This document shows, piece by piece, positions 33,361 to 44,519 of a stretch of DNA of 45,597 bases. Every line of letters begins with the position of its first letter. Within the stretch, counting starts at the first letter, position 1. Under the pieces are notes generated by a model that saw only the letters and a program-made list of their open reading frames with translations, did not search any database and was not told the DNA's origin. The stretch lies in the NCBI GenBank assembly GCA_009778715.1, contig WRFR01000002.1:1-45597 (forward strand), given 5' to 3'. A program made the translations under genes and the position numbers. The stretch is from Coriobacteriia bacterium. Its GTDB lineage: Bacteria > Actinomycetota > Coriobacteriia > WRKU01 > WQUG01.

Positions 33361-33628
33361 AACCGCGGATGCCGAGTTTGGCGATAAGCTCGCGATACGC
33401 CTCGATGTCACGTCCCTTGAGATAGTTCAGCAGACGCTTACGCTGACCGACCAACTTGAGTAGGCCACGACGCGTATGATGGTCGTGCCCGTGCATGTCA
33501 AGATGGACGTTGAGGTCTTTAATGCGTTGTGTGAGCAGAGCGATCTGGACTTCCGTCGAGCCGGAATCCTTGTCGTTGGCGCCGTACTCAGAGATAATCT
33601 GAGCTTTGACTTCCTTGGTCAAAGGCAT
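33359..33628 (-). CDS. rpsO: 30S ribosomal protein uS15
   Basis: 89-residue uS15, binder of the central domain of 16S rRNA. Landmarks: [60 protein letters not shown]. Full length, ending LGIRG. Ribosome site AGGTGAAG ahead of ATG 33628. Followed by pnp. Confidence 0.98.
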   Translation of the reverse strand: MPLTKEVKAQIISEYGANDKDSGSTEVQIALLTQRIKDLNVHLDMHGHDHHTRRGLLKLVGQRKRLLNYLKGRDIEAYRELIAKLGIRG

Positions 33629-33741
33629 AGAACTTCACCTGTCTTTCTTTCATCCGCCCAGTTCCGAGTACGCCGCCGGTGAAAGCGCACGCCACAGGAG
33701 AGGGTACTTTTACAACTTATCTAGTGTAACACAGACAAACT

Positions 33742-33756
33742 TGTCATTGCGAGGAG
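33742..33756. repeat. Fragment resembling the common GTCATTGCGAGGAGC repeat
   Basis: TGTCATTGCGAGGAGC, just outside the acyltransferase stop codon, matches the start of a dispersed intergenic repeat found in many unrelated bacterial genomes. Only this one short piece is present here, so it may be a remnant or coincidence. Confidence 0.4.
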
Positions 33757-34581
33757 CTAGTCGATGTCGCGCTTAACCTCAGCCGGAGGCGTCTCCAGGC
33801 GTTCAGGATGCGCGATGGTCTGCTCCATGTAGCGGCTTGCGCGGATGAATCCAGCGCCGTTCGTGATACGCTCGTCAAGCGTCACGCCCAGCGCAAAGCT
33901 CTTGGGCCGTGTGGTCGAAAACCCCAGCGCCAGAAAGGTCGAGCATGTGCCAAACTCATAGAGATGGTGGTAGAGCATCGGGCCGCGGATCGACGCCAGG
34001 TTTGTGAAGAACATGCTGCAATGAAACGGGCTCGCTTCGATAAGCGCCTTGGGGAGCATGCCGTGCTTCTCGCACCACACAAGCGTCCCTACAATCGAGG
34101 ACGGCAGACCCGGCAGCTTCAGGATGCGGTCGGCGATCTTTTCGACCGAGTTCGCGTCATCAGCGCGGTTCAGGGTAATGGCCGCATTAAGTTTCTCCGC
34201 CACCTCGTCAAGTGTCTCGGCCCCTGTGAAGTGGATCTTGACGAGCGCCTCGGGCTGATCGCCCACGCCGTCCCAGTCGCTTTTGAGCGCCACAAAGGAC
34301 ACCGTGACGTCATTGTGAGCGTAGAGACGCTTATTCACGAGGAAGCGGTTGATGAACGGGAATTGTGAACACGTACGCACGTAGGCGGCGATGATGACCG
34401 CCATCAAGCTGATCGGCGGGCCGCCCTGTCCCTTGCGCGCCTTGATGTAGGCTTCGACCTTCTCATAGTCAAGCTCCCAAGTGACCTGATTACAGGAGTC
34501 CCAGCGATGCTTCATGATATAGCCCATGAAGCGCGTGATAGGGTCGAGCGTGCGGATGCGGCGCCCGTCCGAGCGGCTCAT
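33757..34581 (-). CDS. CAT/E2-like acyltransferase-fold protein
   Basis: 274 residues of the 2-oxoacid dehydrogenase acyltransferase / chloramphenicol acetyltransferase fold: YIMKHRWDSCNQVTWELDYEKVEAYI in the N-terminal part, ISLMAVIIAAYVRTCSQFPFINRF, and FALGVTLDERITNGAGFIRA near the end, where E2 enzymes have DHRxxDG. The catalytic His is replaced by Glu (DER), as is common in this stand-alone subfamily, so acyl transfer is doubtful. There is no lipoyl domain. Its ATG overlaps the HD-protein stop (ATGA), which suggests the two work together, but the pathway is unknown. Confidence 0.75.
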   Translation of the reverse strand: MSRSDGRRIRTLDPITRFMGYIMKHRWDSCNQVTWELDYEKVEAYIKARKGQGGPPISLMAVIIAAYVRTCSQFPFINRFLVNKRLYAHNDVTVSFVALKSDWDGVGDQPEALVKIHFTGAETLDEVAEKLNAAITLNRADDANSVEKIADRILKLPGLPSSIVGTLVWCEKHGMLPKALIEASPFHCSMFFTNLASIRGPMLYHHLYEFGTCSTFLALGFSTTRPKSFALGVTLDERITNGAGFIRASRYMEQTIAHPERLETPPAEVKRDID

Positions 34582-35204
34582 GCGGACTCCCCTGCCCCTG
34601 GCGCGGGAGCGGGCTCACCTTCGGCAGGCGCCGGCTCCCCTACCAGGCCGATCTCATCGGCTACATCGCGCATCCCGGTGATAGTGCCCTCGATCAGGTA
34701 GTCCAGGTCGACACCGAGCATCTCGGCGCCCTGGTTGATGATGTCGCGATCCACGCCGGCCGCAAAGCTCTTACTTTTGAACTTCTTTTTGACCGACTTG
34801 ACCTCGATGGTCAGCACCGAGTGGTCCGGACGCATCAGCACCGCCGCTGTGACCAGCCCGGTAAGTTCGTCACAGGCGAAAAGCACTTTCTCCATCGTGA
34901 GCGTTGGCTCCTGGTCGCTGCAGACCGGCCACCCATGGCTAATGACCGCATGGATGAAGGCATCATCGTAACCCGCCTCGCGCAGCAGCTCCGGCGTTTT
35001 ATGGCAGTGCTCATCGGGCCACTTCTCGTAGTCGATATCATGCAACAGACCGACCTGACCCCAGTACTCCGGGTCCTCGTTATAGAGCACCGCGAAGTGT
35101 CGCATCATGCCACGCACCGCGCGCCCATGTTTGCGCAGCGAATCGGTCTCGTTGTAGCGGTCGAGCAACTCCTCGGCCTGAGTATCAGTCAAAGGTAATG
35201 ACAT
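34578..35204 (-). CDS. HD-domain phosphohydrolase-like protein
   Basis: 208 residues with an HD domain: His26 (RKHGRAVRGMMRHFA), the His55-Asp56 pair in LLHDIDYEKWPDEH, further His residues at 66, 68 and 90 (AVISHGW). This metal site typifies HD phosphohydrolases acting on nucleotides or phosphate esters; the substrate is unknown. The tail is Pro/Ala/Glu/Gly-rich (GEPAPAEGEPAPAPGAGE). Strong ribosome site AAGGAGG. Coupled to the acyltransferase-like gene by a four-base overlap. Confidence 0.85.
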   Translation of the reverse strand: MSLPLTDTQAEELLDRYNETDSLRKHGRAVRGMMRHFAVLYNEDPEYWGQVGLLHDIDYEKWPDEHCHKTPELLREAGYDDAFIHAVISHGWPVCSDQEPTLTMEKVLFACDELTGLVTAAVLMRPDHSVLTIEVKSVKKKFKSKSFAAGVDRDIINQGAEMLGVDLDYLIEGTITGMRDVADEIGLVGEPAPAEGEPAPAPGAGESA

Positions 35205-35348
35205 AGAGTCCCTCCTTGGTGATCTTTGCCCTTTTTCATACTACCGCATTTTGAGTTGGGCATACCTGCGACATGAGAGGAGCCCTGCGAAGGGGGATCG
35301 CAGGGCTCCAGAGGTGTGAACGGAGCAGAAGGGGAACTGCATGGTAAT
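35205..35348 (-). other. Leader region of the HD-domain gene with a 12-bp hairpin
   Basis: Holds a perfect dyad GGAGCCCTGCGA (35279-35290)/TCGCAGGGCTCC (35298-35309) with a 7-base loop about 75 bases before the HD gene. No U-run follows, so it is not a plain terminator. A possible -10 (TAGTAT) lies closer to the gene. No riboswitch consensus recognised. Confidence 0.5.
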
Positions 35349-35394
35349 AAAAAAAATGCCGTAGCCCACGGTGTCTCCACGCGTGGGCTACGGC
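35349..35394 (-). terminator. Intrinsic terminator of the pyr operon
   Basis: 13-bp perfect stem GCCGTAGCCCACG (35358-35370)/CGTGGGCTACGGC (35382-35394); on the minus strand it is followed by eight U residues (35349-35356). It lies about 155 bases after the pyrE stop. The intervening 35400-35550 is A+T-rich and holds no gene that I can support. Confidence 0.93.
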
Positions 35395-35550
35395 TTCCCC
35401 TTTGAGCAGTAACTCCCTTTTTTCCCCCACTACTGCGCATTTTTATTATACCACAAATGTTTCTAACATCCTAGCAATTAACATAATTATTTTTTTGTCA
35501 ATCAAGCAAATCGAGCATCGGGTTTGAGCAGATCGGCGCAGGCCAGCCCA

Positions 35551-36126
35551 TCATGCCAGACGACGCGATCCCGGAGAAGTGAGCGCCTGTCCCTGCTGGC
35601 AGAGCGCGCAGTCCTCGGGCGCCCAGCTGGCTATATCGAGCGCGAGCAGCGGATAGAAGGGCTTATCGAATTTCTTGTCACCGCCCCGGTCTACGAGCGA
35701 GAGCACACCGGTAACAACACCTCCCGCTTGCTCTACGAGTGAAATGACCTCGCCGACGCTCCCGCCTGTCGTCACAACATCCTCAACCACAAAGACCCTC
35801 GCATTAGGCTCGACATGAAAACCGCGCCGGAAAATCATTGCGCCCTCTTTGCGCTCGCTGAAGATAAACGGCAAGTCAAGGACCTCCGCCATTGCAAAGC
35901 CGATGAGTATGCCGCCGACCGCCGGTGAGGCGACCACATCTGCCTGGACGCCCTGTGGCAAACGGGCCACCAGTTCGCGCGCCAGGCGCATTGTGAGCGA
36001 CGGTGACTCCAGCACGCGCGCACACTGCATGTAGGAGTCTGAATGTCGTCCGCTCGTCAGTTGGAAGTGACCATGCTGCAGCGCTCCGCAGTCCTTGAAG
36101 GCCGCCAGTATCTCATCGTTGGTCAT
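35551..36126 (-). CDS. pyrE: Orotate phosphoribosyltransferase
   Basis: 191-residue PyrE, making OMP from orotate and PRPP. Motifs: GHFQLTSGRHSDSYMQCARV, VVASPAVGGILIGFAMAEVL, FSERKEGAMIFRRGF, and the PRPP loop VFVVEDVVTTGGS near residue 113. ATG 36126 overlaps the pyrF stop. Last gene of the operon; terminator follows. The C-terminal CALCQQG stretch marks the Gram-positive/archaeal-like branch rather than the E. coli type. Confidence 0.95.
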   Translation of the reverse strand: MTNDEILAAFKDCGALQHGHFQLTSGRHSDSYMQCARVLESPSLTMRLARELVARLPQGVQADVVASPAVGGILIGFAMAEVLDLPFIFSERKEGAMIFRRGFHVEPNARVFVVEDVVTTGGSVGEVISLVEQAGGVVTGVLSLVDRGGDKKFDKPFYPLLALDIASWAPEDCALCQQGQALTSPGSRRLA

Positions 36127-36851
36127 GCTAAAGCTCCTTTCGAGCTGATCTCCTGCAGTATCTCTTGAGCAGCAGCGGCGGGATCTGGTGTCTGGGTAAT
36201 CGGGCGGCCAACCACCAGGTGGGTGGCGCCAAGCTCCAGCGCGCGGGCCGGAGTCGCAATGCGGCTCTGATCGCCGACCTCTGAACCTGCGGGGCGTACG
36301 CCCGGCGTCACGATGGTCGTGCCAGGTCCCAGTATCGGACGCACCAGAGGGGCCTCCAAGGGTGAGCAGACGATGCCGCCAATCCCTGCCTGTTGTGCCA
36401 GACGCGCCAGGCGCTCAACCTGGGTCTGCGGGTCGTCTGGCACGCCAACCTGGTGAAGACCTGTCGCATCCATGCTCGTCAACACCGTGACCGCCAGGAT
36501 CCTCGGCATTGGCTTACCGACTTGATTTGCCCCGCGATTCGCGCCACGCACCGCCGCCGCCATCATCTCAAGGCCGCCTGCCGCGTGCACAGTCATCATC
36601 TCGACGCCCATTTTTGCAAGGGCCTCAGCCGCTCCCTCGACCTGGTGCGGGATGTCGTGAAGCTTCAGGTCAAGAAAGACCTTGAAGCCCCGCGCATGCA
36701 GGTCATCGATGATGCTCGCGCCCAGCACATAGTGCAGAGTCATGCCCACCTTGACCCAGGTGACGGCGCCCTGCAGCGCGTCGGCCCAGGCAGCAACCTC
36801 ACCGGGCGCACCATCAAGCGCAACGATCAGTTGGTCTTTGGGGTCTGTCAT
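36123..36851 (-). CDS. pyrF: Orotidine-5'-phosphate decarboxylase
   Basis: 242-residue OMP decarboxylase, final step to UMP. Active-site block FLDLKLHDIPHQVEGAAEAL near residue 60 with the Lys-Asp-Lys network, LIVALDGAPGEVAAWADAL at the N-terminus, and phosphate-binding VTPGVRPAGSEVGDQSR, typical of the class I enzyme. ATG 36851 has AAAGGAC upstream. Between pyrD (13 bases) and pyrE (overlap). Confidence 0.96.
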   Translation of the reverse strand: MTDPKDQLIVALDGAPGEVAAWADALQGAVTWVKVGMTLHYVLGASIIDDLHARGFKVFLDLKLHDIPHQVEGAAEALAKMGVEMMTVHAAGGLEMMAAAVRGANRGANQVGKPMPRILAVTVLTSMDATGLHQVGVPDDPQTQVERLARLAQQAGIGGIVCSPLEAPLVRPILGPGTTIVTPGVRPAGSEVGDQSRIATPARALELGATHLVVGRPITQTPDPAAAAQEILQEISSKGALA

Positions 36852-36864
36852 CGTGGTCGTCCTT

Positions 36865-37842
36865 TCAGCTCGCCGGTCTGACGGCGCCGATCAGTTCGGT
36901 GACGGCGCTCACACCCTGTTGCTCGCAGTAACGGATCAACTCATCAAGCGCGTCGGTGGTTGCCTGTGGATTGGTGAAGTTCGCGGTGCCGAGCGCCACA
37001 GCCGTAGCCCCTGCCAGCATGAACTCAACGACATCGGTCCCCGTCGCCGCTCCGCCCATGCCAATGACCGGAATATCGGTCGCACGCGCCACCTCATAGA
37101 CCATACGAAGCGCCACCGGCTTGATCGCCGGGCCGGACAACCCTGCTACGGCGCGCTCGAAAATCAGCTTGCGGCTGTGTGCGTCGATCGACAGCCCCAG
37201 GATCGTGTTGATGAGGCTGACCGCGTCAGCGCCTGCCCCCTCGACCGCACGCGCAACCTCCGTGATATCAGTGACGTTAGGCGTGAGCTTCACAATGAGC
37301 GGGCGCTTAGTGAGCGCACGGCAAGCGCTGGTCACCTTGGCGGCCGCAGCCGGGTCGACCCCGATCGCCATACCACCAGCATCGACGTTGGGGCAGCTGA
37401 CATTGAGCTCGTAGGCCGCTATTCCCTCTGCTTGTTCCAGATACTCGATCACAGCGGTGTATTCCGGCACGCGGTGCCCCACTACGTTCACGATGACCGG
37501 CAGTTCGGGAGCGTTGTCCCGCAGCCAGGCCAGGTCATAGCGCACGAAGTGCTCCATACCGGGATTCTGCAGTCCGATCGAGTTCAGCATGCCGGAGGCC
37601 GTCTCATCCAGGCGCCGCCCGGGATTGCCTTCCCAGGGAACCGCAGAGACGCCCTTGGTCGTGGTCGCGCCCAAGCGCGTGAGGTCGACGAAGTCAGAAT
37701 ATTCACGACCCGCCGCGAAGGTGCCTGAGGCAGTAAGAATCGGATTGGCAAGGGTAAGCGAGCCGATCATGACCCGCATATCTGACAAAACGGTGCCTGT
37801 CCCCCTTTTGTCATCAGCGGACTCGTGAGGCGACATTGTCAT
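36865..37842 (-). CDS. pyrD: Dihydroorotate dehydrogenase B catalytic subunit, repeat-extended N-terminus
   Basis: 325-residue class 1B enzyme; FMN-binding TIM barrel using NAD+ through PyrK. Landmarks: SLTLANPILTASGTFAAGRE, TTKGVSAVPWEGNPGRRLDE, LNSIGLQNPGMEHF, ELNVSCPNVDAGGMAIG with the catalytic Cys, KLTPNVTDITEVARAV, GMGGAATGTDVVEFMLAGA. ATG 37842 ([12 protein letters not shown]) has an excellent AGGAGGTG seven bases upstream. It makes about 30 residues before the usual family start near MIGSLTLANP, and residues 10-20 come from a palindromic repeat copy. Overlaps pyrK by 29 bases. Confidence 0.95.
   Translation of the reverse strand: MTMSPHESADDKRGTGTVLSDMRVMIGSLTLANPILTASGTFAAGREYSDFVDLTRLGATTTKGVSAVPWEGNPGRRLDETASGMLNSIGLQNPGMEHFVRYDLAWLRDNAPELPVIVNVVGHRVPEYTAVIEYLEQAEGIAAYELNVSCPNVDAGGMAIGVDPAAAAKVTSACRALTKRPLIVKLTPNVTDITEVARAVEGAGADAVSLINTILGLSIDAHSRKLIFERAVAGLSGPAIKPVALRMVYEVARATDIPVIGMGGAATGTDVVEFMLAGATAVALGTANFTNPQATTDALDELIRYCEQQGVSAVTELIGAVRPAS
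37783..37813. repeat. Palindromic element, subtype 2 single arm, at pyrD N-terminus
   Basis: TGACAAAA (37783-37790), a 15-base core CGGTGCCTGTCCCCC, TTTTGTCA (37806-37813). It aligns over all 31 bases with the arms of the carA copy, with only two differing bases. Translated in pyrD as DKRGTGTVLS; its outer edge abuts the pyrK stop codon. Confidence 0.88.
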
Positions 37843-38609
37843 CCCAGCACACCTCCTCCGCATCAAATATCGGGCCAAGCATACAGACCCCTTTCAGGCC
37901 GCTCGTTGTTTTGACCACACAACCGGCGCACGCTCCAATGCCGCAGGCCATGCGCCGCTCCAGCGACACATAGCAACGCAGTCCGTGCTGCGCGCACAGC
38001 CGCGCGACCGGCGCCTGCATGACCTCTGGCCCGCAGACATAGGCCACATCGAAGTGTTGCGTGGCGAGCAGTTCCTCCAGTGGCACGGTGATGAGCCCGC
38101 AGGCCCCCGCGCTCCCATCATCAGTGGCGCAAAGCCAGGTATCAACCGTGCGCTCAAAAAACCCGCGCGCGACCAGGCGTTCAGCCGTCTGTGCCGCCTG
38201 GACCATCGTGACTGTGATCGCAGGGTCGGCCTTCAGTTGCTGGTCCAGCAGCGCGAGCGGCGCGGTGCCGATCCCGCCACCGATCAACAGCGCACGACGC
38301 GTGCCCTCTGGCACCGGCCAGGGCATACCGAGTGGTCCCAGAAGCGATCGAGTCTCACCCGGACGCCACGCGCTCATCAGGCGAGTGCCGGAACCGACGA
38401 CCTGATACAGCAGCTCGATCTCACCGGCCTTCAGGTCAGCCTGATAGACCGAGAGCGGACGCCTCAGGATGTGGCCGCTCTCGCCCAGATCGATCTTGAC
38501 GAACTGCCCCGGTTTGATAGCCGCAGCCATGCGGGGCGCCTGCAAACGCAGCGACCAGAGGTCCGGCGCGAAGTTCATGTTGCTGAGTATGCGCGCATCT
38601 TCCAGGAAC

Positions 38610-38617
<8 letters not shown>
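37814..38617 (-). CDS. pyrK: Dihydroorotate dehydrogenase B electron-transfer subunit
   Basis: 267-residue PyrK, FAD and [2Fe-2S] subunit passing electrons from PyrD to NAD+. FAD motif [11 protein letters not shown]-binding [15 protein letters not shown], and the C-terminal iron-sulfur ligands in [18 protein letters not shown] and [13 protein letters not shown] 38617 has GAGG upstream and overlaps the carB stop by eight bases. Its stop lies at the border of the palindromic repeat inside pyrD. Confidence 0.95.
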
Positions 38618-41817
<3,200 letters not shown>

Positions 41818-41831
<14 letters not shown>

Positions 41832-43131
41832 ACGCGACCTCACTTTCTTTGAGAGCGGCCGGTGTGTCCGCGTCAGTAAATGGACCGGATGCTGGTCGTC
41901 GCGCCGCCATGAGCGCGAGGAAATCCTTGAAGAGATAGTGCGCGTCGCTGGGGCCGGGGCCCGCTTCCGGGTGATATTGGACTGAGAAAGCCTGTTTGTC
42001 AAGCAGGCGGATGCCCTCGACGGTCATATCATTGAGATTGAGATGCGTGAGCTGCACACGCCCGTGCTTGGCGCTGGTCACGATCGGCGCTGACAAAATG
42101 GGGTCAGGCACCGTTTTGTCATCAGATGACAAAACGGTGCCTGACCCCATTTTGTCACCAATGCTGTCGAAGTCCACGCAGAAGCCGTGGTTCTGGGCCG
42201 TGATCTCAACGGCGCCGGTCAGCAGGTTCTTCACGGGATGGTTACCCCCATGATGACCGTACTTGAGCTTGTAAGTTTTCGCACCGACTGCCAGCGAGAG
42301 CATCTGATGCCCCAGGCAGATGCCGAAGATCGGCAGCTCTCCAATGAGTTCTGCGACGGTTCGGTAGAGATAGCCAACGGGTTCCGGGTCACCGGGGCCG
42401 TTGGAGAGGAAGAGCCCGTCAGGATCAAGGGCGCGAATATCGGCCGCCGTTGCCGTTGGCGGCAGGACGCGAACCTCGCAGCCAAGCGCCGACAGGTTGC
42501 GCAGGATGTTGAACTTGATGCCCGCGTCGATCGCCACAACACGATACGGCTTGCTTGCATCAGTTGTGACTTGATAGGGTGTGCCGTAGGCGACTTCGCA
42601 GACCAAATCGCGACCGGTCAGGGGTGCGGCTGCCTGGGCGCGTGCCACCAGCTCTGCGGTGTTAATGCTGGCGTCCGTGCTGATGACGGCCATAGTCGCG
42701 CCTTGCTCGCGAATGTGAGTGACCAGCAGGCGCGTGTCGACACCGCTGATCGCTACCACTCCCTGCTCGCGCAGCCAGTCCGGCACTGAGCTCTCAGCGG
42801 CAAAGTTCGAGGGCGCCGCGCACATCTGGCGCACCACCAACCCGCTGCAAAAGCAGCCGCGTGATTCGTTATCCGTCGCCGTGATGCCATAGTTGCCGAT
42901 CTGAGGCACGGTGAGCGTGACGATCTGCCCGCGGTAGCTTGGGTCGGTCAGGATCTCCTGATAGCCCGTCATCGCCGTATTAAAGCATACTTCGCCAGCC
43001 GCTTCACCTTCGGCGCCGCAGGCCCATCCCTCAAAGACCAGGCCATCGGCCAGCGCAAGCCGCGCCGGGCGGGTGTCAGGCCAGGGCGCCTGATCAAGCG
43101 CCGGATATGTCATTATGCCTTCCTTTGGCAT
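41818..43131 (-). CDS. carA: Carbamoyl-phosphate synthase small subunit with repeat insertion
   Basis: 437-residue glutamine amidotransferase subunit. N-terminal CPSase_sm domain ([40 protein letters not shown]), then class I GATase with nucleophile Cys in [15 protein letters not shown] and the His-Glu pair in [14 protein letters not shown]. Between VDFDSIG and [11 protein letters not shown], residues about 325-347 are encoded by a 67-base perfect palindrome (42091-42157) giving [10 protein letters not shown] and a mirror part; other CarA proteins have no such insert. Start ATG 43131 (AGGAAG upstream) or ATG 43113 (GGAAGG upstream). The GTG at 43197 overlapping the pyrC stop lacks a ribosome site. 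Confidence 0.95.
42091..42157. repeat. Palindromic element, subtype 2 (double arm), in frame inside carA
   Basis: Perfect 33-base inverted repeat, arms 42091-42123 and 42125-42157, centre one base. Each arm is itself a hairpin: TGACAAAA, TGGGGTCAGGCACCG, TTTTGTCA. It lies in the glutaminase domain coding region and is translated without stop or frameshift. Confidence 0.95.
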
Positions 43132-43150
43132 AGAGCTTCCTCTCTCTCCA

Positions 43151-43190
43151 GATGACAAAGGGTCAGGTACTTTGTCATCTTTTGTCATTA
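43151..43190. repeat. Palindromic element, subtype 1 single arm, between pyrC and carA
   Basis: TGACAAAG (43153-43160), GGTCAGGTA, CTTTGTCA (43170-43177): 25 bases identical to the lysC arm. A further TTTTGTCA (43181-43188) follows, as if left from a second arm. It fills most of the short pyrC-carA junction. Confidence 0.9.
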
Positions 43191-43193
43191 TAC

Positions 43194-44519
43194 TCACAGC
43201 TCTGCGGCCATCTTGCCGCGACCGACCAACGTGCCCGCTTCAAGCACCAGCTCGCCATCAACTATAACCTCACGCGCGGCGCCTTTCAGCTTCTCGCCCA
43301 GAAACGCCGAGTTCTTCGACTTGCCGACCAACCAGTCAGTCGTCACGGTGATCTCGGCCTCCGGATCGATGACTGTCACATCAGCGGCCTCACCGGGCTC
43401 GAATTTCACGATCGGCAGGCCGAGAATCTCGCGTGGTCGGCGCGCACAAGCGCGAACGAATTGCGCCCAGCTCATCGTGCCGGGACGCACCAGCTTATCC
43501 ACGATCAGCGACAGCGTGGTCTCCAGGCCGACGGTTCCGTTTGCCGCCAGCTCAAACTCGAGCTGCTTTTCCTGCGGAGCGTGCGGGGCATGATCACTCG
43601 CGATGCAATCGATCGTGCCGTCAAGCAGCCCGTCAAGCACCGCCTGGCGATCTTCCTCAGTGCGCAGCGGTGGGTTCATCTTCAGGTTCGTGTTATAGCT
43701 GGCGTCCAGCGCATCCTCGGTCAGCAGCAGGTGATGTGGCGTGGCCTCAGCACTCACAGGCAGGCCCGCAGCTTTTGCGCGCCGGATCGCTTCGACCGAC
43801 TCCTTGGTCGACACATGACAGAAATGCAAGGGCGCCTCCCCCACGTAGCGCGCGATCTCGATATCGCGCATGATCGGTAACGATTCGCACAGGTCCGGTG
43901 AGCCGGGCAGGCCCAGGCGGGTCGACGCCAGGCCCTCGTTGATGCAGCCACCAGCAAGCAGCGCTTCGTCCTCCTCATGTAGGAGCAGCGGCGTACCCAA
44001 CACCTGGGCATATTCCAAAGCCCGACGCATCATGAGCGGGTTTTGCACACCGCGCCCATCGTCAGAAAACGCGAGCGCTCCTTCAGCTTTCATGTCGGCC
44101 ATCTCGGCGAGCGACTCGCCTTTCTCGCCTTTCGTGATCGCGCCCAAGGGATAGACCTTGACCGCCGCGGTCTCTTTCGCACGGTCTGCAATAAAGCGCA
44201 CCGCCGCGCCATCGTCAATGACGGGCTTGGTGTTGGGCATGGCCGCCACGGCAGTAAAGCCGCCGTGGGCCGCCGCCGCCGTACCGCTCGCGATCGTCTC
44301 CTTGTACTCCTGTCCGGGTTCCCGCAAATGCACGTGCAGATCGAAAAGCCCGGGCGTCACTATCATGCTCGTGCAGTCGATGATCTTTGCGCCTTGGGGG
44401 GCTTCGATGGCCTGCGCTACCTCCTTGAACACTCCATCCTCGATCAGCACGTCAAGGACCGCATCCATCTCTATCGCCGGATCAACGACCCGTCCGCCTT
44501 TAAGCAGCAGCGCCATCAT
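43194..44519 (-). CDS. pyrC: Dihydroorotase (class I)
   Basis: 441-residue PyrC of the amidohydrolase family, cyclising carbamoyl aspartate. Zinc ligands in LFDLHVHLREPGQEYKE near residue 60, AMPNTKPVIDDG, HEEDEALL, HFCHVSTKESVEAI, ATPHHLLLTEDAL, and ASDHAPHAPQEK. Class I type as in Bacillus, usually associated with PyrB. ATG 44519 follows GGAGG by five bases; GTG 44525 and ATG 44516 are possible. Overlaps pyrB by 20 bases. Confidence 0.95.
   Translation of the reverse strand: MMALLLKGGRVVDPAIEMDAVLDVLIEDGVFKEVAQAIEAPQGAKIIDCTSMIVTPGLFDLHVHLREPGQEYKETIASGTAAAAHGGFTAVAAMPNTKPVIDDGAAVRFIADRAKETAAVKVYPLGAITKGEKGESLAEMADMKAEGALAFSDDGRGVQNPLMMRRALEYAQVLGTPLLLHEEDEALLAGGCINEGLASTRLGLPGSPDLCESLPIMRDIEIARYVGEAPLHFCHVSTKESVEAIRRAKAAGLPVSAEATPHHLLLTEDALDASYNTNLKMNPPLRTEEDRQAVLDGLLDGTIDCIASDHAPHAPQEKQLEFELAANGTVGLETTLSLIVDKLVRPGTMSWAQFVRACARRPREILGLPIVKFEPGEAADVTVIDPEAEITVTTDWLVGKSKNSAFLGEKLKGAAREVIVDGELVLEAGTLVGRGKMAAEL

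Noticed and set aside
35189-35440. 83-codon minus-strand frame over the pyr terminator
   Set aside because: It crosses an intrinsic terminator and a hairpin, overlaps the HD gene and has no protein-like features.
41832-42002. N-terminal extension of carB
   Set aside because: Low-complexity Arg/Ser sequence overlapping carA out of frame; the family start [10 protein letters not shown] lies at 41831 with a ribosome site.
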